NCBI GenBank assembly: GCA_910588245.1
Contig: CAJUQP010000070.1
Coordinates: forward strand, 1-7,946
Reading direction: 5' to 3'
Source: an uncultured Muribaculaceae bacterium
Lineage (GTDB): Bacteria; Bacteroidota; Bacteroidia; Bacteroidales; Muribaculaceae
Length of the DNA stretch: 7,946 bases
Under the pieces are notes generated by a model. It made no database searches, was not told the DNA's origin, and was given only the letters and a program-made list of their open reading frames with translations. Shown here in pieces: positions 1-6,772 of the stretch. Both the position numbers and the translations under genes were made by a program. How positions within the stretch are numbered: position 1 is the stretch's first letter; every line of letters starts with the position of its first letter.

Positions 1-13
1 GGCTTAAAAATTG

Positions 14-56
14 GAGGGTGTACCAAAAACTGAATTTTGATACACCCTCTTTTTTT
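14..56 (+). terminator. Intrinsic terminator of an upstream + strand gene
   Basis: A 9-bp perfect stem pairs GAGGGTGTA (14-22) with TACACCCTC (41-49). It extends inward after one mismatch by five more pairs (24-28 with 35-39). Seven T residues follow at 50-56, so it reads as a Rho-independent terminator on the + strand. The gene it serves must lie left of the window. On the - strand the hairpin is followed by a five-T run (6-10 complemented), so it may also work as a backup stop behind eno. Confidence 0.85.
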
Positions 57-214
57 GCAACCGGAATTTCCTCCATCCGATACAGGGAATAAAGCCCTGC
101 GATGGCTTTACCATGCCGCGAGGACCGCAGCGACCAAACTCTCCGGATGGCATCCCCGTGCCGCGGCAGAATGCCGCGGAAACCGCAGCAAAAACATCTC
201 CGACATAAACAAAA
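57..214. other. Intergenic region without a supported gene
   Basis: This stretch lies between the terminator at 14-56 and the eno terminator. Reading frames crossing it continue antisense into eno and resemble no known protein, so I call no gene. It contains an imperfect 19-base direct repeat (113-131 and 171-189, 16 of 19 identical, starting ATGCCGCG and ending CCGCAGC). It also has two small inverted repeats, CAGGG/CCCTG (83-87/95-99) and GGATG/CATCC (145-149/151-155). Their function is unknown. Confidence 0.5.
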
Positions 215-242
215 GAAGCCGGAGGATCAATCCTCCGGCTTC
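207..242 (-). terminator. Intrinsic terminator of eno
   Basis: A perfect 12-bp stem pairs 215-226 (GAAGCCGGAGGA) with 231-242 (TCCTCCGGCTTC) around a 4-base loop. Read on the - strand, the stem is followed by TTTTGTTT (214 down to 207). It starts 22 bases after the eno stop codon, which is the expected place for the end of a monocistronic eno transcript. Confidence 0.9.
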
Positions 243-264
243 TCCGTTATCAGGTAATAATCGA

Positions 265-1551
265 TTACTTCTTGGCAATCTTCTTGTAGCCGTACTGTGC
301 GTCCTGGCCGAGCTCTTCCTCAATGCGGAGAAGCTGGTTGTATTTAGCCATACGGTCGGAGCGGCTTGCAGAACCGGTCTTGATCTGTCCGGCGTTGGTA
401 GCAACGGCGATGTCGGCGATTATAGCGTCCTCGGTCTCGCCCGAACGGTGAGAGATCACAGCGGTGTAGTTGTTGCGCTGAGCCATCTCCACTGCACGGA
501 GAGTCTCCGTGAGAGAACCGATCTGGTTAACCTTTACGAGGATCGAGTTGGCGCAACCCTCAGCGATACCTCTCTCAAGATACTTCACATTGGTAACGAA
601 GAGGTCGTCGCCAACGAGCTGGCAGCGGCTGCCGATACGGTCGGTGAGCATCTTCCAGCCCTCCCAGTCGTTCTCTGCCATACCATCCTCGATAGAGTCG
701 ATAGGATATTTGTTGATGAGCTCCTCGAGGAAGTCAACCTGCTCCTCACGTGAACGCTTGGGAGCGTCGGCGCCCTGCTTCCATGTGTAGTCGTATACAC
801 CGTCTTTGTAGAACTCGGAAGAAGCGACGTCAAGACCGATGGTCACGTCTTTTCCGGGCTCATAGCCGGCTTCCTTGATAGCCTGGCAGATCACATTGAG
901 TGCGTCTTCAGTACCGTCAAGGTTGGGAGCGAAACCACCCTCGTCGCCCACTGCCGTGGAGAGGCCGCGTGCCTTGAGCACTTTCTTAAGGTTGTGGAAC
1001 ACCTCTGTGCCCATGCGGATACCCTCATGGTAGCAGCATGCGCCCACAGGACGGATCATGAACTCCTGGAAGCAGATGGGGGCGTCGGAGTGTGCGCCGC
1101 CGTTGATGATGTTCATCATAGGCACGGGGAGCACGTAGCTGTTGGCGCCACCGATATATTTGTAGAGGGGAAGACCGAGATAATCAGCGGCAGCCTTGGC
1201 AACTGCAAGAGAAACACCGAGGATGGCGTTTGCGCCGAGATTGGACTTCGTAGGTGTGCCGTCGAGGGCGATCATCGTCTCGTCGATGCGGATCTGGTCA
1301 AGAGCGCTCATACCCTTCAGAGCCTCAGCGATGGGGCCGTTGACGTTGGCAACTGCCTTGAGCACGCCTTTGCCCATGTAGCGGCTCTTGTCGCCGTCGC
1401 GGAGCTCGAGAGCCTCGTTGACGCCTGTGGATGCGCCGGAGGGAACTGCTGCGCGGCCGAATGCACCGCTTTCAAGATATACGTCGACTTCTACTGTAGG
1501 GTTGCCACGAGAGTCAAGCACCTCGCGACCGATAATCTTTTCAATTTTCAT
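265..1551 (-). CDS. eno: Enolase (phosphopyruvate hydratase)
   Basis: Cytosolic glycolytic enzyme that interconverts 2-phosphoglycerate and phosphoenolpyruvate plus water, using Mg2+. The 428-residue protein is full length for bacterial enolases. The N-terminal domain opens with the hallmark EVLDSRGNPTVE (10-21) and carries the mobile loop SGAST (38-42). The C-terminal barrel has the expected Mg2+ ligands D241, E288 (in SIEDG) and D315 (in VGDDL). Catalytic and substrate residues are present: E163 (QEFMI), E204 (GDEGGFAPN), K340 (LVKVNQIG), H368 (SHRSGETED) and K391 (IKTGS). The residue assignments rest on alignment by eye with the E. coli and yeast enzymes. The ATG start gives the family N-terminus directly. 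No Shine-Dalgarno sequence precedes it, which is usual in Bacteroidota. The gene appears monocistronic, with its own -7 box and terminator. Confidence 0.98.
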   Translation of the reverse strand: MKIEKIIGREVLDSRGNPTVEVDVYLESGAFGRAAVPSGASTGVNEALELRDGDKSRYMGKGVLKAVANVNGPIAEALKGMSALDQIRIDETMIALDGTPTKSNLGANAILGVSLAVAKAAADYLGLPLYKYIGGANSYVLPVPMMNIINGGAHSDAPICFQEFMIRPVGACCYHEGIRMGTEVFHNLKKVLKARGLSTAVGDEGGFAPNLDGTEDALNVICQAIKEAGYEPGKDVTIGLDVASSEFYKDGVYDYTWKQGADAPKRSREEQVDFLEELINKYPIDSIEDGMAENDWEGWKMLTDRIGSRCQLVGDDLFVTNVKYLERGIAEGCANSILVKVNQIGSLTETLRAVEMAQRNNYTAVISHRSGETEDAIIADIAVATNAGQIKTGSASRSDRMAKYNQLLRIEEELGQDAQYGYKKIAKK

Positions 1552-1589
1552 GTCTTGATATATGATTAAAAACCTGTTTTATCTATAGT

Positions 1590-1605
1590 CAGGGCTTTGC
1601 CCCTG
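1590..1605 (-). other. Small hairpin in the eno 5' leader
   Basis: CAGGG (1590-1594) pairs with CCCTG (1601-1605). One additional C-G pair (1595/1599) closes a TTT loop next to a one-base bulge. If transcription starts just after the -7 box at 1616-1623, this hairpin lies within the first 20 or so bases of the eno mRNA. It could stabilise the 5' end, but that is inference. The stem is short and could be chance. Confidence 0.3.
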
Positions 1606-1615
1606 TTTGCGCCTG

Positions 1616-1623
1616 CAAATTTA
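1616..1623 (-). promoter_or_regulatory. Bacteroidota-type -7 box for eno
   Basis: On the - strand the sequence is TAAATTTG, a perfect match to the TAnnTTTG -7 consensus of Bacteroides primary-sigma promoters. It lies 64 bases upstream of the eno ATG, implying a leader of roughly 55-60 bases. I see no convincing TTTG-type -33 element at the usual spacing, so the call rests on the -7 box and its position. Confidence 0.55.
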
Positions 1624-1739
1624 GGAATTATTTCTCAAATAAACCCTATCGGCGCGGCTGTTTTTAAACCAATTTTCACTTTATTCCCCAATTTTTGTTT
1701 TTATTGTGTCTTAAAAGCCCGATTGCCGGGATTTTTTCT

Positions 1740-1747
1740 TAATTTCG
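1740..1747 (+). promoter_or_regulatory. Probable -7 box for the helicase gene
   Basis: TAATTTCG matches the TAnnTTTG consensus at all but one position (C for T at the seventh base). It follows a T-rich run (1732-1737). It ends only four bases before the ATG at 1752, so the transcript would have almost no leader. No well-spaced -33 element is visible. Confidence 0.45.
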
Positions 1748-1751
1748 CACC

Positions 1752-3143
1752 ATGACCCAGAAGCAATTGTCAGAATCGGCGGTGGCGCAGCTCCCATTTG
1801 TGCCCAACACACTCCAGTTCGCGCTCATAAGCGCGCTCTCGGCCTTCATCACGGCCCGGGGGCCGCGCGATGTATTCGTGCTCAACGGATACGCCGGCAC
1901 CGGCAAGACATCCGTGATGGGAGGCATTGTCAGGGCCATGCGCGGCTCTAACCTACGCACAGTGATCCTCGCCCCGACCGGACGTGCCGCAAAAGTGGCG
2001 GCATCCCTTTCAGGCGACAGGGCTTCCACAATCCACAAACGCATATTCCGCGGGAACTCCGCCGACCCGTCGAACACTCAGTTTTTCCTGGCCGAAAACC
2101 GCGATGCGGAAACCACATTCATCATCGACGAGGCTTCCCTGATAACTGACGACGCCTCTTTCGGCCGCTCACTTCTCCAGCAGCTCACGCGCCACGTCTA
2201 TGGCGCACCCGGATCGGCGATGATACTCGTGGGCGACACTGCGCAGCTTCCCCCGGTCGGGATGACCGACAGCCCGGCCATGAATCCTGACCGGTTGAAA
2301 CAGATAGGTCTTAATCCGATCTGCTTCACGCTCGATGTCCCGGTAAGGCAGACCGCAGGCAGCGGAATCCTTTACAACGCCACAATCGTCAGGCAATTTC
2401 TTTTCTCCGGATTCCCGCCGGAGAATTTCTCGATACGCACATCCGGGTTTCCCGACGTGACAGTGGTCAGTTCCTCCGAGCTCGCCGATTTCCTTTCGGA
2501 TTCCTGGAGTCAGGTCGGACAGGAAGAGACTCTTATCGTGACACGCTCCAACAAGAGGGCCAACAATTTCAACCGGGCCATACGCAACATGGTCATGTAT
2601 GCGGAAGAACCTCTCCAGCAAGGTGACCGCATAGTGATCTCAAAAAACGACTATTATTGGAGCCGCGTCAACAAACTATCCAATTTCATAGCCAACGGCG
2701 AGACCGCACTTGTGACATGGGTTGGAAAAACAGAGAAGGCTTATGGCCGATGGTATGTCGACGTAGAGCTTGAGCTCCCCGACGTCGACACTCCCGTGGC
2801 GGCCAAGATCATGCTGCGCAGCCTCGTGGCCGAAGGACCCAGTGTCCCGAGGGAGGAGATGGAAAGACTCTACAACCGGGTCATGGCGGAATATGAGGGG
2901 GAGATCTCTCACAAAATCAAGGGGGCCCTTGAAGATCCCTACTACAATGCGCTACAGGCAAAATACGCTTATTGCATCACATGCCACAAGGCACAGGGCG
3001 GACAATGGCGCCACGTCTACATCGACATGGGAATGATCGCTCCCGACGCAATCGGTGCCGACTTTTACCGTTGGCTCTATACCGCGCTCACCCGCGCCAC
3101 CGAGCGTGTGTTCCTCATCAATCCATCTGTGGAGATAACGTAG
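1752..3143 (+). CDS. RecD/Dda-like superfamily 1 DNA helicase (AAA family ATPase)
   Basis: Predicted ATP-dependent 5'-3' DNA helicase of the RecD/Pif1/Dda branch, 463 residues. Motifs appear in order: Walker A GYAGTGKTS (46-54), motif Ia APTGRAAKV (74-82), Walker B IIDEAS (124-129), motif III GDTAQLPPVG (161-170), motif IV VRQ with R199, motif V TCHKAQGGQW (410-419), and motif VI YTALTRATER (443-452) with the presumed arginine finger R448. The stretch around 291-360 between the motor halves probably holds the SH3-like insert found in this group. No RecB or RecC partner is nearby, and the protein lacks the long N-terminus of RecD2, so a stand-alone repair or recombination helicase is more likely than an exonuclease V subunit. 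The next in-frame Met is M56, just past Walker A, so the start at 1752 is the only sensible ATG. The gene is divergent from eno. The precise role is inferred from family. Confidence 0.9.
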   Translation: MTQKQLSESAVAQLPFVPNTLQFALISALSAFITARGPRDVFVLNGYAGTGKTSVMGGIVRAMRGSNLRTVILAPTGRAAKVAASLSGDRASTIHKRIFRGNSADPSNTQFFLAENRDAETTFIIDEASLITDDASFGRSLLQQLTRHVYGAPGSAMILVGDTAQLPPVGMTDSPAMNPDRLKQIGLNPICFTLDVPVRQTAGSGILYNATIVRQFLFSGFPPENFSIRTSGFPDVTVVSSSELADFLSDSWSQVGQEETLIVTRSNKRANNFNRAIRNMVMYAEEPLQQGDRIVISKNDYYWSRVNKLSNFIANGETALVTWVGKTEKAYGRWYVDVELELPDVDTPVAAKIMLRSLVAEGPSVPREEMERLYNRVMAEYEGEISHKIKGALEDPYYNALQAKYAYCITCHKAQGGQWRHVYIDMGMIAPDAIGADFYRWLYTALTRATERVFLINPSVEIT

Positions 3144-3165
3144 CAAATGCCCATGAAGCCAATAT

Positions 3166-3200
3166 AATTAAGGATTTATTTCCTTAATTGAGAATAAATC
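3166..3200. repeat. Nested inverted repeats upstream of fabD
   Basis: AATTAAGGA (3166-3174) and TCCTTAATT (3181-3189) form a perfect 9-bp inverted repeat around TTTATT. Overlapping it, GATTTATT (3173-3180) is the perfect 8-base reverse complement of AATAAATC (3193-3200). The left arm of the second repeat is therefore the loop of the first. The structure lies between the helicase stop codon and the fabD -7 box. No T tract follows, so it is not a standard terminator. An operator or an attenuated terminator are possible readings. Confidence 0.6.
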
Positions 3201-3202
3201 AT

Positions 3203-3210
3203 TAACTTTG
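3203..3210 (+). promoter_or_regulatory. -7 box of the fabD-asd operon promoter
   Basis: TAACTTTG is a perfect match to the Bacteroidota TAnnTTTG -7 consensus. It sits 36 bases before the fabD ATG, implying a leader of about 30 bases. The usual -33 position falls inside the inverted repeat at 3166-3189, where no clear TTTG is seen. Confidence 0.7.
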
Positions 3211-3246
3211 CGGCCAATTCAGAAAGCAATATAATTTTTTGACAGA

Positions 3247-4125
3247 ATGAAAGCATACGTTTTTCCGGGCCAGGGCGCTCAATTCGTAGGTATGGGCAAA
3301 GACCTCTACGAGAACAATGCCGAGGCCCGCGCGCTATTCGACAAGGCTAACGAAATCCTCGGTTTCAGCATTACCGACCTCATGTTCAACGGTACTGAAG
3401 ACGACCTCAAGCAGACAAAGGTCACCCAGCCGGCGATTTTCCTGCACAGCGTCATCCTCGCCAAGAGCATGGGCGATGAGTTCAAGCCCGACATGGTGGC
3501 AGGCCACAGCCTCGGAGAGTTCTCCGCTCTCGTAGCCGCCGGAGCCCTCTCTTTTGAGGAAGGTCTGAAGCTCGTATCGGCCCGCGCCCACGCCATGCAG
3601 AAAGCATGCGAGGCACGTCCGTCGACAATGGCTGCCGTGCTCGCGCTTCCCGATGAGAAAGTTGAGGCTCTCTGCGCCGAGGTCGATGATATCGTGGCTC
3701 CCGCCAACTACAACTGCCCGGGACAGGTTGTGATCTCCGGCACAATGGAAGGCATAGATGCGGCATGCGAGAAAATGCTTGCCGCCGGTGCGAAACGTGC
3801 CCTCAAGCTGAAAGTGGGTGGCGCATTCCACAGCCCGCTCATGCAGCCCGCGCAGGAAGAGCTCGCCGAGGCCATAGCCAACGCCGTGTTCCAGACTCCG
3901 GTATGCCCGGTATATCAGAACGTAGACGCGAAACCCCATACAGATCCCGAAGAGATCAAAGCTAACCTCATCAAGCAACTCACGGCTCCCGTACGTTGGA
4001 CTCAGGACGTGGAAGCAATGATCGCCGACGGAGCCGACGAGTTCATAGAGCTTGGTCCGGGCGCCGTGCTCCAGGGGCTGGTGAAGAAAATCAACCGTAC
4101 AGTAGCCACCTCAGGCCGTCAGTGA
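3247..4125 (+). CDS. fabD: Malonyl-CoA:ACP transacylase
   Basis: Cytosolic type II fatty acid synthesis enzyme that moves malonyl from CoA to acyl carrier protein, supplying the chain-extension substrate. The 292-residue protein is close to the usual 300-310. It has the N-terminal oxyanion-hole motif GQGAQ (8-12), the nucleophile elbow GHSLGE with S88 (86-91), R113 for the malonyl carboxylate, H195 in GAFHSP as catalytic base, and Q244 in KQLTAPVRW. These match E. coli S92, R117, H201 and Q250 with consistent offsets. GPGAVLQGLVKK (270-281) is the typical C-terminal signature. The start gives the canonical MKAYVFPGQGAQ opening. No Shine-Dalgarno sequence is seen before it. The usual fab neighbours (fabH, fabG, acpP) are absent, and asd follows after one base. 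Confidence 0.97.
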   Translation: MKAYVFPGQGAQFVGMGKDLYENNAEARALFDKANEILGFSITDLMFNGTEDDLKQTKVTQPAIFLHSVILAKSMGDEFKPDMVAGHSLGEFSALVAAGALSFEEGLKLVSARAHAMQKACEARPSTMAAVLALPDEKVEALCAEVDDIVAPANYNCPGQVVISGTMEGIDAACEKMLAAGAKRALKLKVGGAFHSPLMQPAQEELAEAIANAVFQTPVCPVYQNVDAKPHTDPEEIKANLIKQLTAPVRWTQDVEAMIADGADEFIELGPGAVLQGLVKKINRTVATSGRQ

Positions 4126-4126
4126 T

Positions 4127-5152
4127 ATGAACGTAGCAATAGTTGGCGCCAGCGGCGCCGTAGGTCAGGAGCTCCTGAGAGTTCTCGACGAGCAGAATTT
4201 CCCGGTAGACAATCTCCGTCTTTTCGGTTCTCCCCGCAGCGCGGGAAGCGAGTATGAGTTCCGCGGCAAGAAAGTGACTGTGGAGCTTCTGAGCCATGAC
4301 TCCGATTTCTCGGGCATCGACATCGCCTTCACATCGGCCGGAGCCGGCACATCCAAAGAATATGCCGAAGTCATAACCCGCCATGGAGCCGTGATGATCG
4401 ACAACAGTTCGGCATTCCGCATGGATGCCGATGTGCCTCTGGTTGTGCCTGAGGTCAACGGCGCGGACGCCCTCGATCGCCCACGCGGCATCATCGGCAA
4501 CCCCAACTGCACCACGATACAGATGGTGGTGGCTCTCAAGCCTATCCACGACCTCTCCCCCATACGCCGCGTGCATGTGGCCACATATCAGGCCGCAAGC
4601 GGTGCCGGAGCATCGGCAATGCAGGAACTCGTGAACCAGTTCCGCGAGATTGGCGAAGGCAAGGAACCAACAATCGAGAAATTCGCCTATCAGCTCGCCT
4701 TCAACCTCATTCCCCATGTCGACGTATTCACCGACAACGGCTATACGAAGGAGGAGATGAAGATGTATAACGAGACCCGCAAGATCATGCACGACGATGA
4801 GATCAAGGTCAGCGCCACATGCGTGCGCGTGCCAGTGCTCCGTGCCCACAGCGAGGCTATCTGGGTCGAGACCGAGAAACCCCTCTCCACCGAAGAGGTG
4901 CTTGAGGCTTTCAAGAAAGCTCCCGGGCTCATCGTGAAAGACAATCCTGCGGAAAAGGAATATCCCATGCCGCTCGACATCACCGGAAAAGACCCCGTAT
5001 ACGTAGGACGTCTGCGCAAGGATCTCTCCGATCCCTGCGGACTCAGCTTCTGGGTGGTCGGCGACCAGATCAAGAAAGGCGCCGCCCTCAATGCCGTGCA
5101 GATCGCGCTCTGGCTCATCGACAACGATCCGGCAATCAAAGCCAAGGTCTGA
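4127..5152 (+). CDS. asd: Aspartate-semialdehyde dehydrogenase
   Basis: NADPH-dependent cytosolic enzyme that reduces aspartyl phosphate to aspartate semialdehyde, the branch point to diaminopimelate/lysine, threonine and methionine. At 341 residues it has the usual length. The Rossmann motif GASGAVG (7-13) starts right after the initiating Met. The catalytic cysteine is C128 in GNPNCTT, with the substrate-site YQAASGAG (154-161, Q155). The acid/base histidine is H241 in LRAHSEA, with R239 beside it. EEMKM (209-213) is the conserved helix near the active site. The start codon lies one base after the fabD TGA with no Shine-Dalgarno sequence, so translation is probably coupled to fabD. Threonine/DAP-type feedback cannot be judged from sequence alone. 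Confidence 0.97.
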   Translation: MNVAIVGASGAVGQELLRVLDEQNFPVDNLRLFGSPRSAGSEYEFRGKKVTVELLSHDSDFSGIDIAFTSAGAGTSKEYAEVITRHGAVMIDNSSAFRMDADVPLVVPEVNGADALDRPRGIIGNPNCTTIQMVVALKPIHDLSPIRRVHVATYQAASGAGASAMQELVNQFREIGEGKEPTIEKFAYQLAFNLIPHVDVFTDNGYTKEEMKMYNETRKIMHDDEIKVSATCVRVPVLRAHSEAIWVETEKPLSTEEVLEAFKKAPGLIVKDNPAEKEYPMPLDITGKDPVYVGRLRKDLSDPCGLSFWVVGDQIKKGAALNAVQIALWLIDNDPAIKAKV

Positions 5153-5173
5153 GCGACCGACACTTTGCAACAT

Positions 5174-5211
5174 AAAACGGGCGATACGGCACATACCGTA
5201 TCGCCCGTTTT
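5174..5211 (+). terminator. Intrinsic terminator of the fabD-asd operon
   Basis: A perfect 16-bp stem pairs 5174-5189 (AAAACGGGCGATACGG) with 5196-5211 around the loop CACATA. It begins 21 bases after the asd stop codon. The flanking A4/T4 pairs supply a short U tract on either strand, so it can act in both directions and could also stop leftward read-through from the tolC side. Confidence 0.9.
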
Positions 5212-5212
5212 G

Positions 5213-5399
5213 CATCTTCATGAAAGAGATTACTTTCCCCTCCCCTCTTTTCTTCCGGCATCTCAGCATTCTCATGAACTTTTGGCGTTGTCTTTCTGTT
5301 ATAAAGACTGACAATACTTCCTCACCGTCAAAACAGCATTTGAAAAACACATGCGCCCACCGGGCCGTGAAAGCACACTATGAAAAACATTTATACGAC
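5213..5399. other. Gene-poor gap between convergent operons
   Basis: This lies between the asd terminator and the tolC-side hairpin. No reading frame here looks like a protein. The + strand frame open from 5220 runs into antisense tolC, and a 21-residue frame at 5380-5445 simply crosses the terminator hairpin. I found no good -7 box on either strand. The one visible oddity is a 24-base all-pyrimidine run at 5233-5256 containing CCCCTCCCC. Confidence 0.5.
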
Positions 5400-5429
5400 A
5401 ATCCCCCCGGAGCTCTCTCCGGGGGGATT
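5400..5429 (-). terminator. Hairpin terminator of the adaptor-tolC operon
   Basis: A perfect 13-bp stem pairs 5400-5412 (AATCCCCCCGGAG) with 5417-5429 around CTCT. It begins 24 bases beyond the TolC stop codon. The T tract is poor on the - strand (ATTGTCGT) and modest on the + strand (ATTTCTCT). I assign it to the - strand operon by position. It may be bidirectional. Confidence 0.7.
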
Positions 5430-5453
5430 TCTCTATCAACAATAACACCCAAA

Positions 5454-6761
5454 TTATTTGCGTCCGTCAGCATAGAACATCAGGATGCGGTGGCGCATCA
5501 GATATTCGTAATGCGCCTGGATACGGGCTATCTCTGTTCTGAAAAGATTGTTCTTGGCCTGCTCGTAATCGGCCTGCGTGGCACGCCCGAGGTTGAAACG
5601 CTCCCGCGTGGAGTCAAACGAAAGACGCGTCTTCTCAAGCGTCTCGCCGGAGGTAAGATACCGCTCACGCGCCCCGACAGCCTGGTAATAAGCGAGTTCT
5701 ATATCCCTGTGAAGGTCTACTGTCTGCTGCTCGAGAGCGAGCATGGCACTGTTGCGCTGGAATTTAGCGCGGCGCACGCTATTACGTGTGCCGAAGCCGT
5801 CGAAGATAGGTATCCGGAGCGAGAATCCGAGCGACTTTGACAGATTATTCTTCATCTGTCGCCCAAAGGCCTCATTCTGCATTCCGCTGAGGGTATAGTA
5901 GCTCGAGCCGATACCGGCGTTGAAACTCAAGGTCGGCATATAGCCTGACTTGGCGTAAGAGATGTTCTCGTCTGCCACCTTCACTGCCTGGCGGGCGCCG
6001 AGCACGGCATTGTTGATCCCCAGCGCCTGCGAATAAACATCTTCGGGGCCCGGAATCGGAGGTTCTCCCTGACTGATAGGCATGACATCGAATCCCTCGG
6101 CCGAGGGGAGCTGCAGCAGATTGGCGAGATTGACGATAGCCGTGCGGGTGTCGTTGTCGGCGGTGACAACCTGCAGACGGTCTTGCGCGGCAACCGACTC
6201 CAGATCATAGAGCGTGGCCTCGGCCACCTTCCCCGCCTCGATCAAAGCTTTCTGCCTCTCCACCTCGAAAGCCGACAGCTCGGCCTGCGAACGAGCGCTC
6301 TGGGCCACCTCCTTGCAATAGAGCACCTGGAGATACTGCGAGATGACATTGAGCGATACATTATCTTTGGCGGCCTCTGTCTCGTGGACATACTGGATGA
6401 GCGATGCCTTTGCGACCTTCACCCCACGGTATTCCGCCATGCCCTGGAAGAGCGGAAGGCCGAACCCGACGTTCCATCCGAAATTAGAAGTGTTGCGGTT
6501 CGCATATGTATTGTCGGAGGTCAATCCGCGACCGAAACTGAAAGACTCGCTCGCCGACGCGTCGAGTTGTGGCAGGAAACGGTCTTTAGCCTCTGTGATG
6601 GCCTGTTCCCCCTCCTTGATGCGTAGTTCCTGCTGGCGTATCCCCACGTTGTGATTTATGGCATATGATATGCAGCTGTCGAGCGACCATGTCTCTGCCA
6701 GTCCATCCATGGCGAGCAGTCCCATCGAGAACATCAACCCTATCTTGATTCTGTTTTTCAT
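5454..6761 (-). CDS. TolC-family outer-membrane efflux protein
   Basis: Predicted outer-membrane channel and periplasmic tunnel of a tripartite exporter, 435 residues, which is normal for the family. An N-terminal signal peptide is visible: basic MKNR, a hydrophobic core, and probable cleavage after GLA (20-22). The mature protein shows the internal duplication typical of TolC. Each half has a proline-containing strand start (FLPQL at 62-66, YMPTL at 274-278) and a matching strand-turn-helix segment (VGFGLPLFQG near 98-107, LGFSLRIPIFDG at 311-322). Between these lie long helical, coiled-coil-like stretches (about 120-215 and 325-425). The lack of a Cys after the signal makes a lipoprotein unlikely. 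The gene follows the adaptor by nine bases with a good ribosome site, so the two products should form one exporter. The substrate cannot be inferred. Confidence 0.93.
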   Translation of the reverse strand: MKNRIKIGLMFSMGLLAMDGLAETWSLDSCISYAINHNVGIRQQELRIKEGEQAITEAKDRFLPQLDASASESFSFGRGLTSDNTYANRNTSNFGWNVGFGLPLFQGMAEYRGVKVAKASLIQYVHETEAAKDNVSLNVISQYLQVLYCKEVAQSARSQAELSAFEVERQKALIEAGKVAEATLYDLESVAAQDRLQVVTADNDTRTAIVNLANLLQLPSAEGFDVMPISQGEPPIPGPEDVYSQALGINNAVLGARQAVKVADENISYAKSGYMPTLSFNAGIGSSYYTLSGMQNEAFGRQMKNNLSKSLGFSLRIPIFDGFGTRNSVRRAKFQRNSAMLALEQQTVDLHRDIELAYYQAVGARERYLTSGETLEKTRLSFDSTRERFNLGRATQADYEQAKNNLFRTEIARIQAHYEYLMRHRILMFYADGRK

Positions 6762-6766
6762 AACGT

Positions 6767-6772
6767 TCCTTT
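6767..6772 (-). promoter_or_regulatory. Shine-Dalgarno site of the tolC-family gene
   Basis: On the - strand AAAGGA lies five bases before the ATG at 6761 and overlaps the TAA stop codon of the adaptor gene. It is the clearest ribosome binding site in the window; the other genes lack one. It confirms the start and suggests coupled translation with the adaptor. Confidence 0.65.

Noticed and set aside
37..753. A 238-codon + strand frame beginning in the terminator and running antisense through eno.
   Set aside because: It starts inside the terminator hairpin and most of it is the complement of enolase. No motif is visible.
994..1569. A 191-codon + strand frame antisense to the start of eno.
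   Set aside because: Its sequence is dictated by the enolase codons. No independent evidence of coding.
1752..3143. The helicase as the RecD subunit of RecBCD.
   Set aside because: No recB or recC is adjacent, the protein is short (463 residues), and its motifs fit the stand-alone RecD/Dda-like ATPases of Bacteroidota better.
3166..3189. The 9-bp inverted repeat as the helicase gene's intrinsic terminator.
   Set aside because: The stem is A/T-rich and no T tract follows on either strand at the right place, so a standard terminator is not supported.
3334..3978. A 214-codon antisense frame across fabD.
   Set aside because: It overlaps a clearly functional fabD with all catalytic residues intact. 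The translation shows no domain and no start signals.
4091..5350. A 419-codon open frame on the - strand, antisense to all of asd.
   Set aside because: It mirrors asd codon for codon and the protein has no recognisable motif. Strong codon bias in a real gene often leaves the opposite frame open. The start has no promoter or ribosome site.
5380..5445. A 21-residue small frame (MKNIYTTIPP...) with an ATG start in the convergent gap.
   Set aside because: More than a third of it is the G/C-rich terminator stem, and no promoter or ribosome site precedes it.
5091..5840. A 249-codon + strand frame from the end of asd through the convergent gap into antisense tolC.
   Set aside because: It crosses two terminator hairpins and overlaps two real genes. 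The gap portion is low-complexity and unlike any family I know.
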